44,494 bases of DNA, taken from NCBI RefSeq assembly GCF_004327285.1, contig NZ_QJUI01000027.1, positions 1-44,494 on the forward strand, read 5' to 3'. A program made the translations under genes and the position numbers. The notes under the pieces are model-generated. The model had not been told where the DNA came from and made no database searches. It was given only the letters and a program-made list of their open reading frames with translations. This DNA comes from Phytopseudomonas daroniae. GTDB lineage: Bacteria > Pseudomonadota > Gammaproteobacteria > Pseudomonadales > Pseudomonadaceae. Every line of letters begins with the position of its first letter. Positions within the stretch are counted from its first letter, which is position 1. Shown here one piece after another: positions 1 to 9,032 of the stretch.

Positions 1-154
1 AACAGGCTGCTTTGCTCGCGACCTTCGCCCTGGATATAGCCCATAAACGACAATGCCCCTATCAACCGATAGAGGCATTGTCTTCAACTCGCCTTCAGAC
101 TGCTAGGTTTTCACACAGTCTGCGAAGGTGGCCTTTTTTCACAGTCGTAACGGC
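1..154. other. Non-coding left edge beyond sucD
   Basis: No gene can be supported in the 154 nt beyond the sucD stop codon. The stretch holds a strong stem-loop at 49-82 (listed separately) and a smaller one, CAGACTG at 96-102 pairing with CAGTCTG at 116-122. The first 48 nt could be the edge of a neighbouring gene, but every forward reading is too short to judge. Confidence 0.5.
49..82 (-). terminator. Stem-loop ending the sdh-suc operon
   Basis: Two 15-nt arms (49-63 and 68-82) flank a 4-nt loop. The one imperfect position is C against A on the plus strand but a G-U wobble in minus-strand RNA, so the hairpin is fully paired in the operon transcript. It lies about 70 nt past the sucD stop. 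There is no clean U-tract, so it may act as a weak terminator or as an mRNA 3' end stabiliser. Confidence 0.55.
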
Positions 155-1041
155 TTAGCCGTTTTTGACTTCCCAACCGGTCAGCTCGGCCAGGGCCTTG
201 CCGATATCAGCCAGGGAACGCACGGTTTTCACACCAGCGTCTTGCAGAGCAGCGAATTTCTCGTCTGCAGTGCCTTTGCCGCCGGAGATGATGGCGCCAG
301 CATGGCCCATGCGCTTGCCGGGAGGAGCGGTCACACCAGCGATGTAGGAAACTACAGGCTTGGTGACATTGGCCTTGATGTAGGCAGCCGCTTCTTCTTC
401 AGCCGAACCGCCGATCTCACCGATCATGACGATCGCTTCGGTCTTCGGATCTTCCTGGAACAGCTTCAGGATATCGATGAAGTTGGAGCCCGGGATCGGG
501 TCACCACCGATGCCCACGCAGGTGGACTGGCCGAAACCGGCGTCGGTGGTCTGCTTGACGGCTTCATAGGTCAGGGTGCCGGAACGCGACACGATGCCTA
601 CTTTGCCTGGCAGGTGGATGTGACCCGGCATGATGCCGATCTTGCACTCGCCCGGAGTGATCACGCCTGGGCAGTTAGGGCCGATCAGGGTAACGCCCAG
701 CTCGTCGCACTTGACCTTGGCATCCAGCATGTCCAGGGTAGGAATGCCTTCGGTGATGCACACGATCAGCTTGATGCCGCCGAAGGCAGCTTCCAGGATC
801 GAGTCTTTGCAGAACGGAGCCGGAACGTAGATGACCGAAGCGTCAGCGCCGGTAGCTTCCACAGCTTCTTTCACAGTGTTGAACACTGGCAGGTTCAGGT
901 GGGTAGTGCCGCCCTTACCTGGGGTCACGCCGCCAACCATCTTGGTGCCGTAGGCGATGGCTTGTTCGGAGTGGAAGGTACCTTGCGAACCAGTGAAACC
1001 CTGGCAGATAACCTTGGTGTCTTTATTGATCAGGACGCTCA

Positions 1042-1042
<1 letters not shown>
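155..1042 (-). CDS. sucD: Succinate-CoA ligase (ADP-forming), alpha subunit
   Basis: This is the alpha subunit of succinyl-CoA synthetase, which makes succinate and ATP or GTP from succinyl-CoA in the cytoplasmic TCA cycle. The 295-residue protein has the usual length. It starts MSVLINKDTKVICQGFTG with the CoA-binding Rossmann domain (first ~130 residues), followed by the ligase domain. The phosphohistidine loop is visible near residue 247 as GHAGAIISGGKGTADEK. The ATG shares one base with the sucC TAA (TAATG), so the two subunits are translationally coupled, as expected for an equimolar complex. It is the last gene of the minus-strand TCA operon and is followed by a stem-loop. Confidence 0.98.
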
Positions 1043-2208
<1,166 letters not shown>

Positions 2209-2302
2209 GCTTGTCTACCGTCTTCGTTTAGGTATTGCGCATCGGTGCTGCACTGACGTGCCGCACCACCTGTGACCGCCTCTAGGCAGTCCGGCACACA
2301 TT

Positions 2303-2329
2303 CCGCGCATGGGCCTGAGCCCTGCGCGG
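2303..2329 (-). other. Intercistronic stem-loop, lpdG-sucC gap
   Basis: CCGCGCA-t-GGGC (2303-2314) pairs with GCCCTGCGCGG (2319-2329) around a 4-nt loop: 11 pairs and one bulged base. No U-tract follows, so a processing or stability element, or a partial attenuator, is more likely than a full terminator. Confidence 0.5.
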
Positions 2330-2350
2330 GCAATGCACCGTGGTTCTGAA

Positions 2351-2390
2351 TCGTCTGAACGACACCGGCCCGCAGGCCGCTATCAGACGA
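2351..2390 (-). other. Nested stem-loop just after the lpdG stop
   Basis: The outer arms TCGTCTGA (2351-2358) and TCAGACGA (2383-2390) are perfectly complementary and enclose an inner CGGCC/GGCCG stem (2366-2379). The element begins 8 nt after the lpdG stop codon in the direction of transcription. It has no U-tract. Confidence 0.5.
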
Positions 2391-2398
2391 ACGACTTC

Positions 2399-3835
2399 TT
2401 AGCGTTTCTTGCGGTTGGCGACGTGAATCGCGCCACCGTTTACTGCGAGCGCTGCTTCGTGCAGGGCTTCGGACAGGGTCGGGTGCGAGAAGACCATCAT
2501 GCCCAGGTCTTCAGCGCTGGTACCAAACTCCATACCGATGGCGCCTTGCTGCACCAGCTCTGCCGCGCTCGGGCCGATCACGTGTACACCCAGTACGCGG
2601 TCGGTATTGGCGTCGGCGATGACCTTGACGAAACCGCCGGTGTCGTTGGCAGCCATGGCGCGGCCGCTGGCTGCGAACGGGAAGGTACCGACGTTGACTG
2701 CAACGCCTTCACCCTTCAGTTGCTGCTCGGTCTTGCCGACCCACGCGATTTCCGGGTGGGTGTAGATGACCGAAGGAATCAGGTCATAGTTCATCTGTGC
2801 CTTGTGACCTTTGATCCGCTCGGCAACCATCACGCCCTCTTCCGAGGCCTTGTGAGCGAGCATCGCGCCGCGCACCACATCACCGATGGCATAGACGCCT
2901 GGAACGCTGGTGGCGCACTGGTCGTCGACGAAGATGTAGCCACGCTCGTCGAGATCAACACCGCTGTTCGAAGCCAGCAGTTCGGTGGTGACCGGACGAC
3001 GGCCAACCGCAACGATCAGCTTGTCGAAGACGATTTTCTGTTCGCCTTCGGAATCGGTGTAGGTGACGGTAACCTGCTTCTTCTTCACTTCCGAACCGGT
3101 CACGCGAGCGCCCAGCTTGATCTTCAGGCCCTGTTTGGTCAGGGTCTTCAGCGCTTCCTTGGCAATCGCTTCGTCAGCGGCTGGCAGGAACTTGTCCAGC
3201 GCTTCCAGAACGGTCACTTCGGCACCCAGGCGAGCCCATACCGAACCCAGCTCCAGACCGATGACACCAGCGCCGATCACGCCCAGCTTCTTCGGTACGG
3301 TCTGGAAGTCCAGTGCACCGGTGGAGTCGACGATGACGTCCTGGTCGACCGGAGCCGGCGGGATGTCGATCGGACGCGAGCCGGAAGCCAGGATCACGTT
3401 TTCGGCTTCGACGATCGAAGTCTTGCCGTCTTTGTCGGTGACTTCGACCTGCTTGCCAGCCAGCAGCTTGCCGTGGCCTTCCAGCAGGGTCACGCCATTG
3501 GCCTTGAACAGGGTGGAAACACCGCCGGTCAGGTTCTTGACGATGGTGTTCTTGCGGCCAACCATGGCTGGCACGTCAATGGTCACGCTCTTGGCGGCAA
3601 TACCGTGTACAGCGAAACCTTCATGGGCCTCGTGATATTTCCAGGAGCTGTCCAGCAGCGCCTTGGAAGGAATGCAGCCAACGTTCAGGCAGGTACCACC
3701 GAGGGCGATCTTGCCGTCCTTGTCCTGGTACTTTTCGATGCACGCGGTCTTCAGACCGAGCTGGGCAGCCTTGATGGCGGCTACGTAGCCGCCAGGGCCG
3801 GCACCAATGACTACCACGTCGAATTTCTGGCTCAT
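2399..3835 (-). CDS. lpdG: Dihydrolipoamide dehydrogenase (E3)
   Basis: This FAD enzyme re-oxidises the dihydrolipoyl groups of the 2-oxoglutarate dehydrogenase E2 and passes electrons to NAD+. The FAD loop is GAGPGG at residues 11-16. The redox-active disulfide is C49/C54 in GGTCLNVGCIPSK. The NAD-binding loop is GAGVIGLELG, and the C-terminal dimerisation domain carries the active-site FSHPTLSEALHEA. The reading frame is open 15 codons further upstream, but I place the start at MSQKFDVVVIG because a GGAA ribosome-binding sequence precedes it and the extension would be translated from a repeat array. The result is 478 residues, the usual size. It lies between sucB and sucC. Confidence 0.97.
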   Translation of the reverse strand: MSQKFDVVVIGAGPGGYVAAIKAAQLGLKTACIEKYQDKDGKIALGGTCLNVGCIPSKALLDSSWKYHEAHEGFAVHGIAAKSVTIDVPAMVGRKNTIVKNLTGGVSTLFKANGVTLLEGHGKLLAGKQVEVTDKDGKTSIVEAENVILASGSRPIDIPPAPVDQDVIVDSTGALDFQTVPKKLGVIGAGVIGLELGSVWARLGAEVTVLEALDKFLPAADEAIAKEALKTLTKQGLKIKLGARVTGSEVKKKQVTVTYTDSEGEQKIVFDKLIVAVGRRPVTTELLASNSGVDLDERGYIFVDDQCATSVPGVYAIGDVVRGAMLAHKASEEGVMVAERIKGHKAQMNYDLIPSVIYTHPEIAWVGKTEQQLKGEGVAVNVGTFPFAASGRAMAANDTGGFVKVIADANTDRVLGVHVIGPSAAELVQQGAIGMEFGTSAEDLGMMVFSHPTLSEALHEAALAVNGGAIHVANRKKR

Positions 3836-3850
3836 AAAAAGATTCCTTTT

Positions 3851-3926
3851 CAGCTTCAAGCTTCGAGCTTCGAGCTGCAAGACGGAGCGCTTCTACTTGA
3901 AGCTTGGCGCTTGCAGCTTGAGGCTG
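3851..3926. repeat. Inverted array of degenerate heptamers, sucB-lpdG gap
   Basis: The left arm (3851-3881) is built of heptamers of the form nnCAAGC or nnCGAGC. The right arm (3896-3926) is the reverse-complement type, GCTTGnn. The two 31-nt arms are largely complementary with scattered mismatches, and a 14-nt centre separates them. The array fills almost all of the gap between the sucB stop and the lpdG ribosome-binding site. The same heptamer design recurs at 23728-23823. It could be a REP-like or expandable minisatellite element that also folds into a long RNA hairpin. Confidence 0.75.
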
Positions 3927-3931
3927 GTGTA

Positions 3932-5149
3932 TTAGATGTCCAGCAACAGACGAGCTGGGTCTTCCAGCAGGTTCTTGATGGTCACCAGGAAGGTCACGGC
4001 TTCTTTGCCGTCGATCAGACGGTGATCGTAGGACAGTGCCAGGTACATCATCGGGCGAATCACCACTTGACCGTTAACGGCCACCGGGCGCTGAATGATG
4101 TTGTGCATGCCCAGAATCGCAGCCTGCGGCGGGTTGACGATCGGCGTCGACATCATCGAACCGAAGGTGCCACCGTTGGTGATGGTGAAGGTGCCGCCAG
4201 TCATCTCTTCGATGGACAGCTTGCCATCACGGGCTTTCTTGCCGTAGGCGGCGATGCCGGCTTCGATATCGGCCAGGCCCATCGACTCGGCGTTACGCAG
4301 TACCGGCACGACCAGACCACGGTCGCTGGAAACGGCTACGCCGATATCCTGGTAGCCATGGTAAACGATGTCGTTGCCATCGATCGAGGCGTTGACAGCC
4401 GGCAAGCGCTTCAGCGCTTCGGTGGCAGCCTTGACGAAGAAGGACATGAAGCCCAGACGAGTGCCGTTGTGGGTTTTCTCGAACTGATCCTTGTACTTCG
4501 AACGCAGCGCCATGATCTCGGACATGTCGACTTCGTTGAAGGTGGTCAGCATGGCCATGTTCGACTGCGCTTCGACCAGACGGCGAGCGACGGTGGCACG
4601 TACGCGGGTCATCGGTACGCGCTTCTCGGTACGATCGCCAGCAGCAGCGACGACCGGAGCAGCGGCGGCAGCGGCAGCCGGCTTGGCAGCCGGAGCGTTC
4701 TTCTTCGCTTCGACAGCGGCGACCACGTCTTCCTTGGTCACACGACCACCTTTACCGGAACCGCTGATGCTGTTCGGGTCGATGCCGTTCTCTTCGGCCA
4801 GTTTGCGCGCGGCGGGCGACAGGATCTGGTCGTCGCCAGCAGCGGCAGGTGCAGCGGCCTGAGCCGGAGCGGCAGCAGCTTGCGCAGGAGCAGCGGCCGG
4901 AGCAGCAGCGCCGCCTTCGGTCAGTTTGCCCAGTACTTCGTTGCTCAGTACGGTGTCGCCTTCGTTCTTGACGATTTCAGCAATAACACCATCGGCCTCG
5001 GCCAGTACTTCGATCACGACCTTGTCGGTTTCGATGTCGACGATCAGCTCATCGCGCTTGACCGCGTCGCCCGGCTTCTTGTGCCAGGTAGCCACGGTGC
5101 CGTCGGCGACCGATTCGGGGAATGTAGGGGCTTTGATCTCGATAGCCAT
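3932..5149 (-). CDS. sucB: 2-oxoglutarate dehydrogenase E2, dihydrolipoamide succinyltransferase
   Basis: E2 is the core of the 2-oxoglutarate dehydrogenase complex and transfers succinyl groups from lipoamide to CoA. The 405 residues contain a single N-terminal lipoyl domain (residues 1-76, lipoyl lysine K43 in ETDKVV). A flexible Ala/Pro/Gln linker follows (~80-104), then an E1/E3-binding peripheral domain (~109-143, SPAARKLAEENGI) and a C-terminal acyltransferase domain with the catalytic YDHRLIDG motif (H376, D380). AAGGAACAG precedes the ATG. It lies 71 nt after sucA, and that gap holds a strong stem-loop. Confidence 0.98.
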   Translation of the reverse strand: MAIEIKAPTFPESVADGTVATWHKKPGDAVKRDELIVDIETDKVVIEVLAEADGVIAEIVKNEGDTVLSNEVLGKLTEGGAAAPAAAPAQAAAAPAQAAAPAAAGDDQILSPAARKLAEENGIDPNSISGSGKGGRVTKEDVVAAVEAKKNAPAAKPAAAAAAAPVVAAAGDRTEKRVPMTRVRATVARRLVEAQSNMAMLTTFNEVDMSEIMALRSKYKDQFEKTHNGTRLGFMSFFVKAATEALKRLPAVNASIDGNDIVYHGYQDIGVAVSSDRGLVVPVLRNAESMGLADIEAGIAAYGKKARDGKLSIEEMTGGTFTITNGGTFGSMMSTPIVNPPQAAILGMHNIIQRPVAVNGQVVIRPMMYLALSYDHRLIDGKEAVTFLVTIKNLLEDPARLLLDI

Positions 5150-5178
5150 TGTGTTCTGTTCCTTAAATTCGGTTTGTT

Positions 5179-5212
5179 CGAGGAAACGGCCTCAGTCAGG
5201 CCGCTTCCCTCG
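5179..5212 (-). other. Intercistronic stem-loop, sucA-sucB gap
   Basis: The arms at 5179-5191 and 5199-5212 form about 12 pairs with one bulged base around a 7-nt loop. The single imperfect pair is A against C on the plus strand and a U-G wobble in the transcribed strand. It starts 8 nt after the sucA stop and has no U-tract. It probably protects or processes the mRNA between E1 and E2. Confidence 0.55.
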
Positions 5213-5220
5213 CGATGGCG

Positions 5221-8052
5221 TTAAACGGTGAAAGCATCCTGCAGCAGTTTTTCCTGCTGCTCGGCGTGCAGAGAAGCGTAGCCACAAGCCGGAGCTGCCG
5301 AGGCATCACGCCCTGCATACTCGAGCACCAGGGATTTCTTGTGCGCAGTGGCGACACGACGCATATGGTGCTGGCTGCAATACCAGGCGCCCTGGTTCAT
5401 CGGCTCTTCCTGGCACCAGACGACATGCTTGAGGTTCTTGTAGCCTGCGAACACCTCATTCATATCGTCTTCCGGGAACGGATACAGCTGCTCGATACGC
5501 ACGATGGCGACATCTTCGCGGCCTTCGGCGCGGCGCTTCTCCAGCAGGTCGTAGTAAACCTTGCCGCTGCACAGAACCAGGCGCTCGACTTTCTTCGGGT
5601 CGATCGCATCGATTTCCGGGATGACGGTATGGAACGAGCCTTCGGCCAGATCTTCCAGAGTCGATACGGCCAGCTTGTGGCGCAGCAGCGACTTGGGCGT
5701 CAGCACCACCAGCGGCTTGCGCAGCGGACGGATGACCTGACGACGCAGCAGGTGATAGATCTGTGCCGGCGTGGTCGGTACCGCAACCTGGATGTTGTGC
5801 TCGGCGCACAGCTGCAGGTAACGCTCCAGACGTGCCGAGGAGTGCTCCGGGCCCTGCCCTTCATAACCGTGCGGCAGCAACATGGTCAGACCGCACAGAC
5901 GACCCCACTTGGTCTCGCCACTGGAAATGAACTGATCGAACACCACCTGGGCACCGTTGGCGAAGTCGCCGAACTGAGCTTCCCAGATCACCAGCGCGTT
6001 CGGCGTGGTGGTGGCGTAACCGTATTCGAATGCCAGTACCGCTTCTTCCGACAGGAAGGAGTCGTACAGGTCGAAGCGCGGCTGACCCTCGTAGAGGTTC
6101 TGCAGCGGCAGATAGGTGCTGCCGTCCTTCTGGTTGTGCAGCGCCGCATGGCGGTGCGAGAAGGTACCGCGACCCACGTCCTGACCGGTGATACGGATCG
6201 GATGGCCTTCGACGAGCAGGGTCGCGTACGCCATGGTTTCGGCGTAGCCCCAGTTCAGCGGCAAGCCGCCTGCGCCCATTTTCTGGCGATCTTCGTAGAT
6301 CTTGGTGACCTGGCGCTGAACGACGAAGCCATCCGGAGTTTCCAACAGCTTGTTGGACAGCTCCTGCAGGGTCTTCAGATCGAAACGGGTGTCGTGACGA
6401 GCAGTCCAGGCGTGCCCCAGGTAAGGGCGCCAATCGACGAACAGCTCCTTGTTCGGCTCCTTGACCAGGCTCTTGACCACGTGCTGACCGTTGTCCAGTG
6501 CAGTGCGGTACTCGTCGACAGGCGCCTGCACGGCTTCGGCCGACAGACGTCCGGCATTGGTCAGTGCTTCGGCATACAGCTCACGGGTGGTGCGCTGCTT
6601 GGCGATCTGCTGATACATCAGCGGCTGGGTACCACTCGGCTCGTCGGCCTCGTTGTGGCCACGGCGGCGGTAGCAGACCAGGTCGATGACCACGTCACGC
6701 TTGTACTGCATGCGGTAATCGACAGCCAGTTGGGTGACGAACAGCACGGCTTCCGGATCATCGCCATTCACATGGAAGATCGGCGCCTGGATCATCTTGG
6801 CGACGTCGGTGGCGTACTCGGTGGAGCGCGCATCGTCGGCACGGTTGGTGGTGAAACCAACCTGGTTGTTGATCACGATGTGGATGGTGCCGCCCGTCTT
6901 GTAAGCGCGGGTCTGCGACATCTGGAAGGTTTCCATGACCACGCCCTGACCGGCGAATGCCGCGTCACCGTGGAGGGAAATCGGCAGAACCTTGTCGCCC
7001 ACTGCATCGCTGCGACGATCCTGGCGAGCACGTACGGAACCTTCGACCACCGGAGAAACGATTTCCAGGTGAGACGGGTTGAACGCCAGGGCCAGGTGCA
7101 CTTCGCCACCCGGCGTCATCACGTTCGAGGAGAAACCCTGGTGATACTTCACGTCACCGGAGCTCAGGCCTTCGACCTTCTTGCCTTCGAACTCGTCGAA
7201 CAGGTCGCGCGGGTTCTTGCCGAAGGTGTTGACCAGGACGTTCAGACGGCCACGGTGGGCCATGCCGATGACGATTTCCTTGGTGCCGTAGGAACCGCTG
7301 CGCTGGATGATCTCATCGAGCAGCGGGATCAGGCTCTCGCCACCTTCCAGACCGAAACGCTTGGTGCCCGGGTATTTGGTACCCAGGTATTTTTCCAGGC
7401 CTTCAGCGGCGGTCAGGCGCTCGAGCAGATGCCCCTGCACTTCGGCGGAAATCTGCGGACGACCGCGCACGCTTTCCAGGCGCTGCTGGAACCAGCTGCG
7501 CTGCTCGGAATCGACGATGTGGGTGAACTCGGAGCCGATGGTGCGACAATATGTCTGCTGCAAAGCATCGCGGATTTCCCGCAAAGTTGCTTCTTCTTTG
7601 CCGATTGCCAGACCACCTGTGCGGAAGGTGGTGTCCAGATCCGCGTCGGTAAGGCTGTAATGGCTGATCGACAGATCAGCAGGAACAGAACGCTGCCACA
7701 GCCCAAGCGGATCGAGCTGAGCCGCCTGGTGGCCACGCATGCGGAATGCCTGAATCAACCGCAACACTTCGACCTGCTTCTTTTCGTGTTCGCTGCTGAC
7801 AGTACCGGCTGAAGCCGGTTGAGCACGGCGCTGGTTTTTGGCCAGCAACACGAAATGATCACGAATCGTCGAGTGCGATACGTCATTGGCGGTACTGCCT
7901 TCGGACGGCAACTTATCGAAATAAGTGCGCCATTCTTCCGGCACGGCGTTGGGATCGTGCAGGTAGAGCTCGTAGAGCTCTTCCACGTAGGCAGCGTTAC
8001 CACCGGATAGGTGGGCACTGTCCCACATACGCTGCATCACGCTTTCTTGCAT
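5221..8052 (-). CDS. sucA: 2-oxoglutarate dehydrogenase E1 component
   Basis: This thiamine-diphosphate enzyme decarboxylates 2-oxoglutarate and succinylates the E2 lipoyl group. At 943 residues it has the normal length. The N-terminal E2-binding segment (SAHLSGGNAAYVEELYELYL) is followed by IGMAHRGRLNVLVN, the ThDP/Mg site GDAAFAGQGVVMETF with NNQVGFTTN, and the C-terminal transketolase-like domains (SGETKWGRLCGLTMLLPHG; EGQGPEHSSARLER). The ATG follows GAGG at about 10 nt; a second in-frame ATG five codons later is an alternative start. It lies 249 nt downstream of sdhB. Confidence 0.98.
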   Translation of the reverse strand: MQESVMQRMWDSAHLSGGNAAYVEELYELYLHDPNAVPEEWRTYFDKLPSEGSTANDVSHSTIRDHFVLLAKNQRRAQPASAGTVSSEHEKKQVEVLRLIQAFRMRGHQAAQLDPLGLWQRSVPADLSISHYSLTDADLDTTFRTGGLAIGKEEATLREIRDALQQTYCRTIGSEFTHIVDSEQRSWFQQRLESVRGRPQISAEVQGHLLERLTAAEGLEKYLGTKYPGTKRFGLEGGESLIPLLDEIIQRSGSYGTKEIVIGMAHRGRLNVLVNTFGKNPRDLFDEFEGKKVEGLSSGDVKYHQGFSSNVMTPGGEVHLALAFNPSHLEIVSPVVEGSVRARQDRRSDAVGDKVLPISLHGDAAFAGQGVVMETFQMSQTRAYKTGGTIHIVINNQVGFTTNRADDARSTEYATDVAKMIQAPIFHVNGDDPEAVLFVTQLAVDYRMQYKRDVVIDLVCYRRRGHNEADEPSGTQPLMYQQIAKQRTTRELYAEALTNAGRLSAEAVQAPVDEYRTALDNGQHVVKSLVKEPNKELFVDWRPYLGHAWTARHDTRFDLKTLQELSNKLLETPDGFVVQRQVTKIYEDRQKMGAGGLPLNWGYAETMAYATLLVEGHPIRITGQDVGRGTFSHRHAALHNQKDGSTYLPLQNLYEGQPRFDLYDSFLSEEAVLAFEYGYATTTPNALVIWEAQFGDFANGAQVVFDQFISSGETKWGRLCGLTMLLPHGYEGQGPEHSSARLERYLQLCAEHNIQVAVPTTPAQIYHLLRRQVIRPLRKPLVVLTPKSLLRHKLAVSTLEDLAEGSFHTVIPEIDAIDPKKVERLVLCSGKVYYDLLEKRRAEGREDVAIVRIEQLYPFPEDDMNEVFAGYKNLKHVVWCQEEPMNQGAWYCSQHHMRRVATAHKKSLVLEYAGRDASAAPACGYASLHAEQQEKLLQDAFTV

Positions 8053-8301
8053 GCTTGGTCACCCTCGGTAAGGGGACACCACCGGCGAGGACACCGACTG
8101 GCTTTCGAAGTCATGTAACAGCGACTCGAAAAAGCCACCAATAATCCCGCAGATAGTCCGGGCACCAGCCCGAATGCCCCTGCTGGTCGTCATATATCTC
8201 ATTGAAGAACGTCGGCGGCTAGACCGACGCCCTGGCTATACTGCAACACCGACATGAAGTCGGTGCTGCAGGCGTTGCGGGTCAAGCTAAAGAACAGTGA
8301 A
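8053..8301. other. sdhB-sucA gap with a stem-loop
   Basis: This is the largest gap inside the TCA operon. GCAACACCGAC (8243-8253) pairs with GTCGGTGCTGC (8259-8269) across a 5-nt loop. The one non-Watson-Crick position is a U-G wobble in minus-strand RNA and a mismatch on the plus strand. There is no U-tract. I could not pick out a convincing separate sucA promoter, though one is possible in a gap of this size. Confidence 0.5.
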
Positions 8302-9021
8302 TCAGGTACCGCTCTGCAGCAACATGTTGCGAACGTGACCGATTGCCTTGGTCGGGTTCAGCCCTTTGGGACATACGTTCACGCAGTTCATGATGCCGCG
8401 GCAGCGGAACACACTGAATGGATCATCCAAAGAGGCCAATCGTTCCGCGGTCTTGGTATCACGGCTGTCGGCCAGGAAGCGATAGGCTTGCAGCAGCGCG
8501 GCCGGGCCCAGGAACTTGTCCGGGTTCCACCAGAACGACGGGCAGCTGGTCGAGCAGCAAGCGCACAGGATGCACTCGTACAGACCATCCAGCTTCTCGC
8601 GCTCGTCCGGCGACTGCAGGCGCTCGATAGCCGGCGCCGGCGTGTCGTTCTGCAGGAACGGCTGCACCTTCTCGTACTGCTTGTAGAAGATGCTCATATC
8701 GACGACCAAGTCACGAATGACCGGCAGCCCCGGCAGCGGACGGATCACCAGCTTGTTGCCCTTGACCACGGTGGAGATCGGCGTGATGCAGGCCAGGCCG
8801 TTCTTGCCACTGATGTTCATGCCGTCGGAACCGCAGACGCCTTCACGGCAGGAGCGACGGTAGGAGAAGCCTTCGTCCTGTTCCTTGATCAGGGCCAGCA
8901 CGTCGAGCACCATCAGATCCTTGCCGTCGATCTCGACGTCGAAGTCCTGCATGAAGGGCGCTTTGTCCGTTTCCGGGTTGTAGCGATAAACGCTGACTTT
9001 CAAGCTTTTGCCAAGAGACAT
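8302..9021 (-). CDS. sdhB: Succinate dehydrogenase iron-sulfur subunit
   Basis: SdhB carries the three Fe-S clusters that relay electrons from SdhA flavin to quinone at the SdhCD membrane anchor. All ligand sets are visible: the [2Fe-2S] ferredoxin-type SCREGVCGSDG plus a downstream Cys, CILCACCSTSCPSFWW for the [4Fe-4S] cluster, and CRGIMNCVNVCPKG for the [3Fe-4S] side. I choose the ATG at MSLGKSLKVSVYRYNPE (239 residues, GAGG upstream). The frame extends five codons further only to a TTG that overlaps the sdhA stop. The gap to sdhA is 11 nt. Confidence 0.97.
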   Translation of the reverse strand: MSLGKSLKVSVYRYNPETDKAPFMQDFDVEIDGKDLMVLDVLALIKEQDEGFSYRRSCREGVCGSDGMNISGKNGLACITPISTVVKGNKLVIRPLPGLPVIRDLVVDMSIFYKQYEKVQPFLQNDTPAPAIERLQSPDEREKLDGLYECILCACCSTSCPSFWWNPDKFLGPAALLQAYRFLADSRDTKTAERLASLDDPFSVFRCRGIMNCVNVCPKGLNPTKAIGHVRNMLLQSGT

Positions 9022-9032
9022 GGTAGCCACCC

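Noticed and set aside
3836..3880. 15-codon extension of lpdG
   Set aside because: It would be encoded by the heptamer repeat and lacks a ribosome-binding site; the family starts near MSQKFDVV.
3851..3926. CRISPR-like array
   Set aside because: The units are 7 nt, contiguous and inverted, with no unique spacers and no cas genes.
2309..5224. A 971-codon open frame on the plus strand opposite lpdG and sucB
   Set aside because: It lies antisense to two unmistakable enzymes in register with their codons. Its His/Asp/Gly/Arg-rich composition is that of a GC-bias shadow, and it has no domain.
5215..7812. An 865-codon plus-strand open frame opposite sucA
   Set aside because: Antisense shadow of sucA; no recognisable motif and biased composition.
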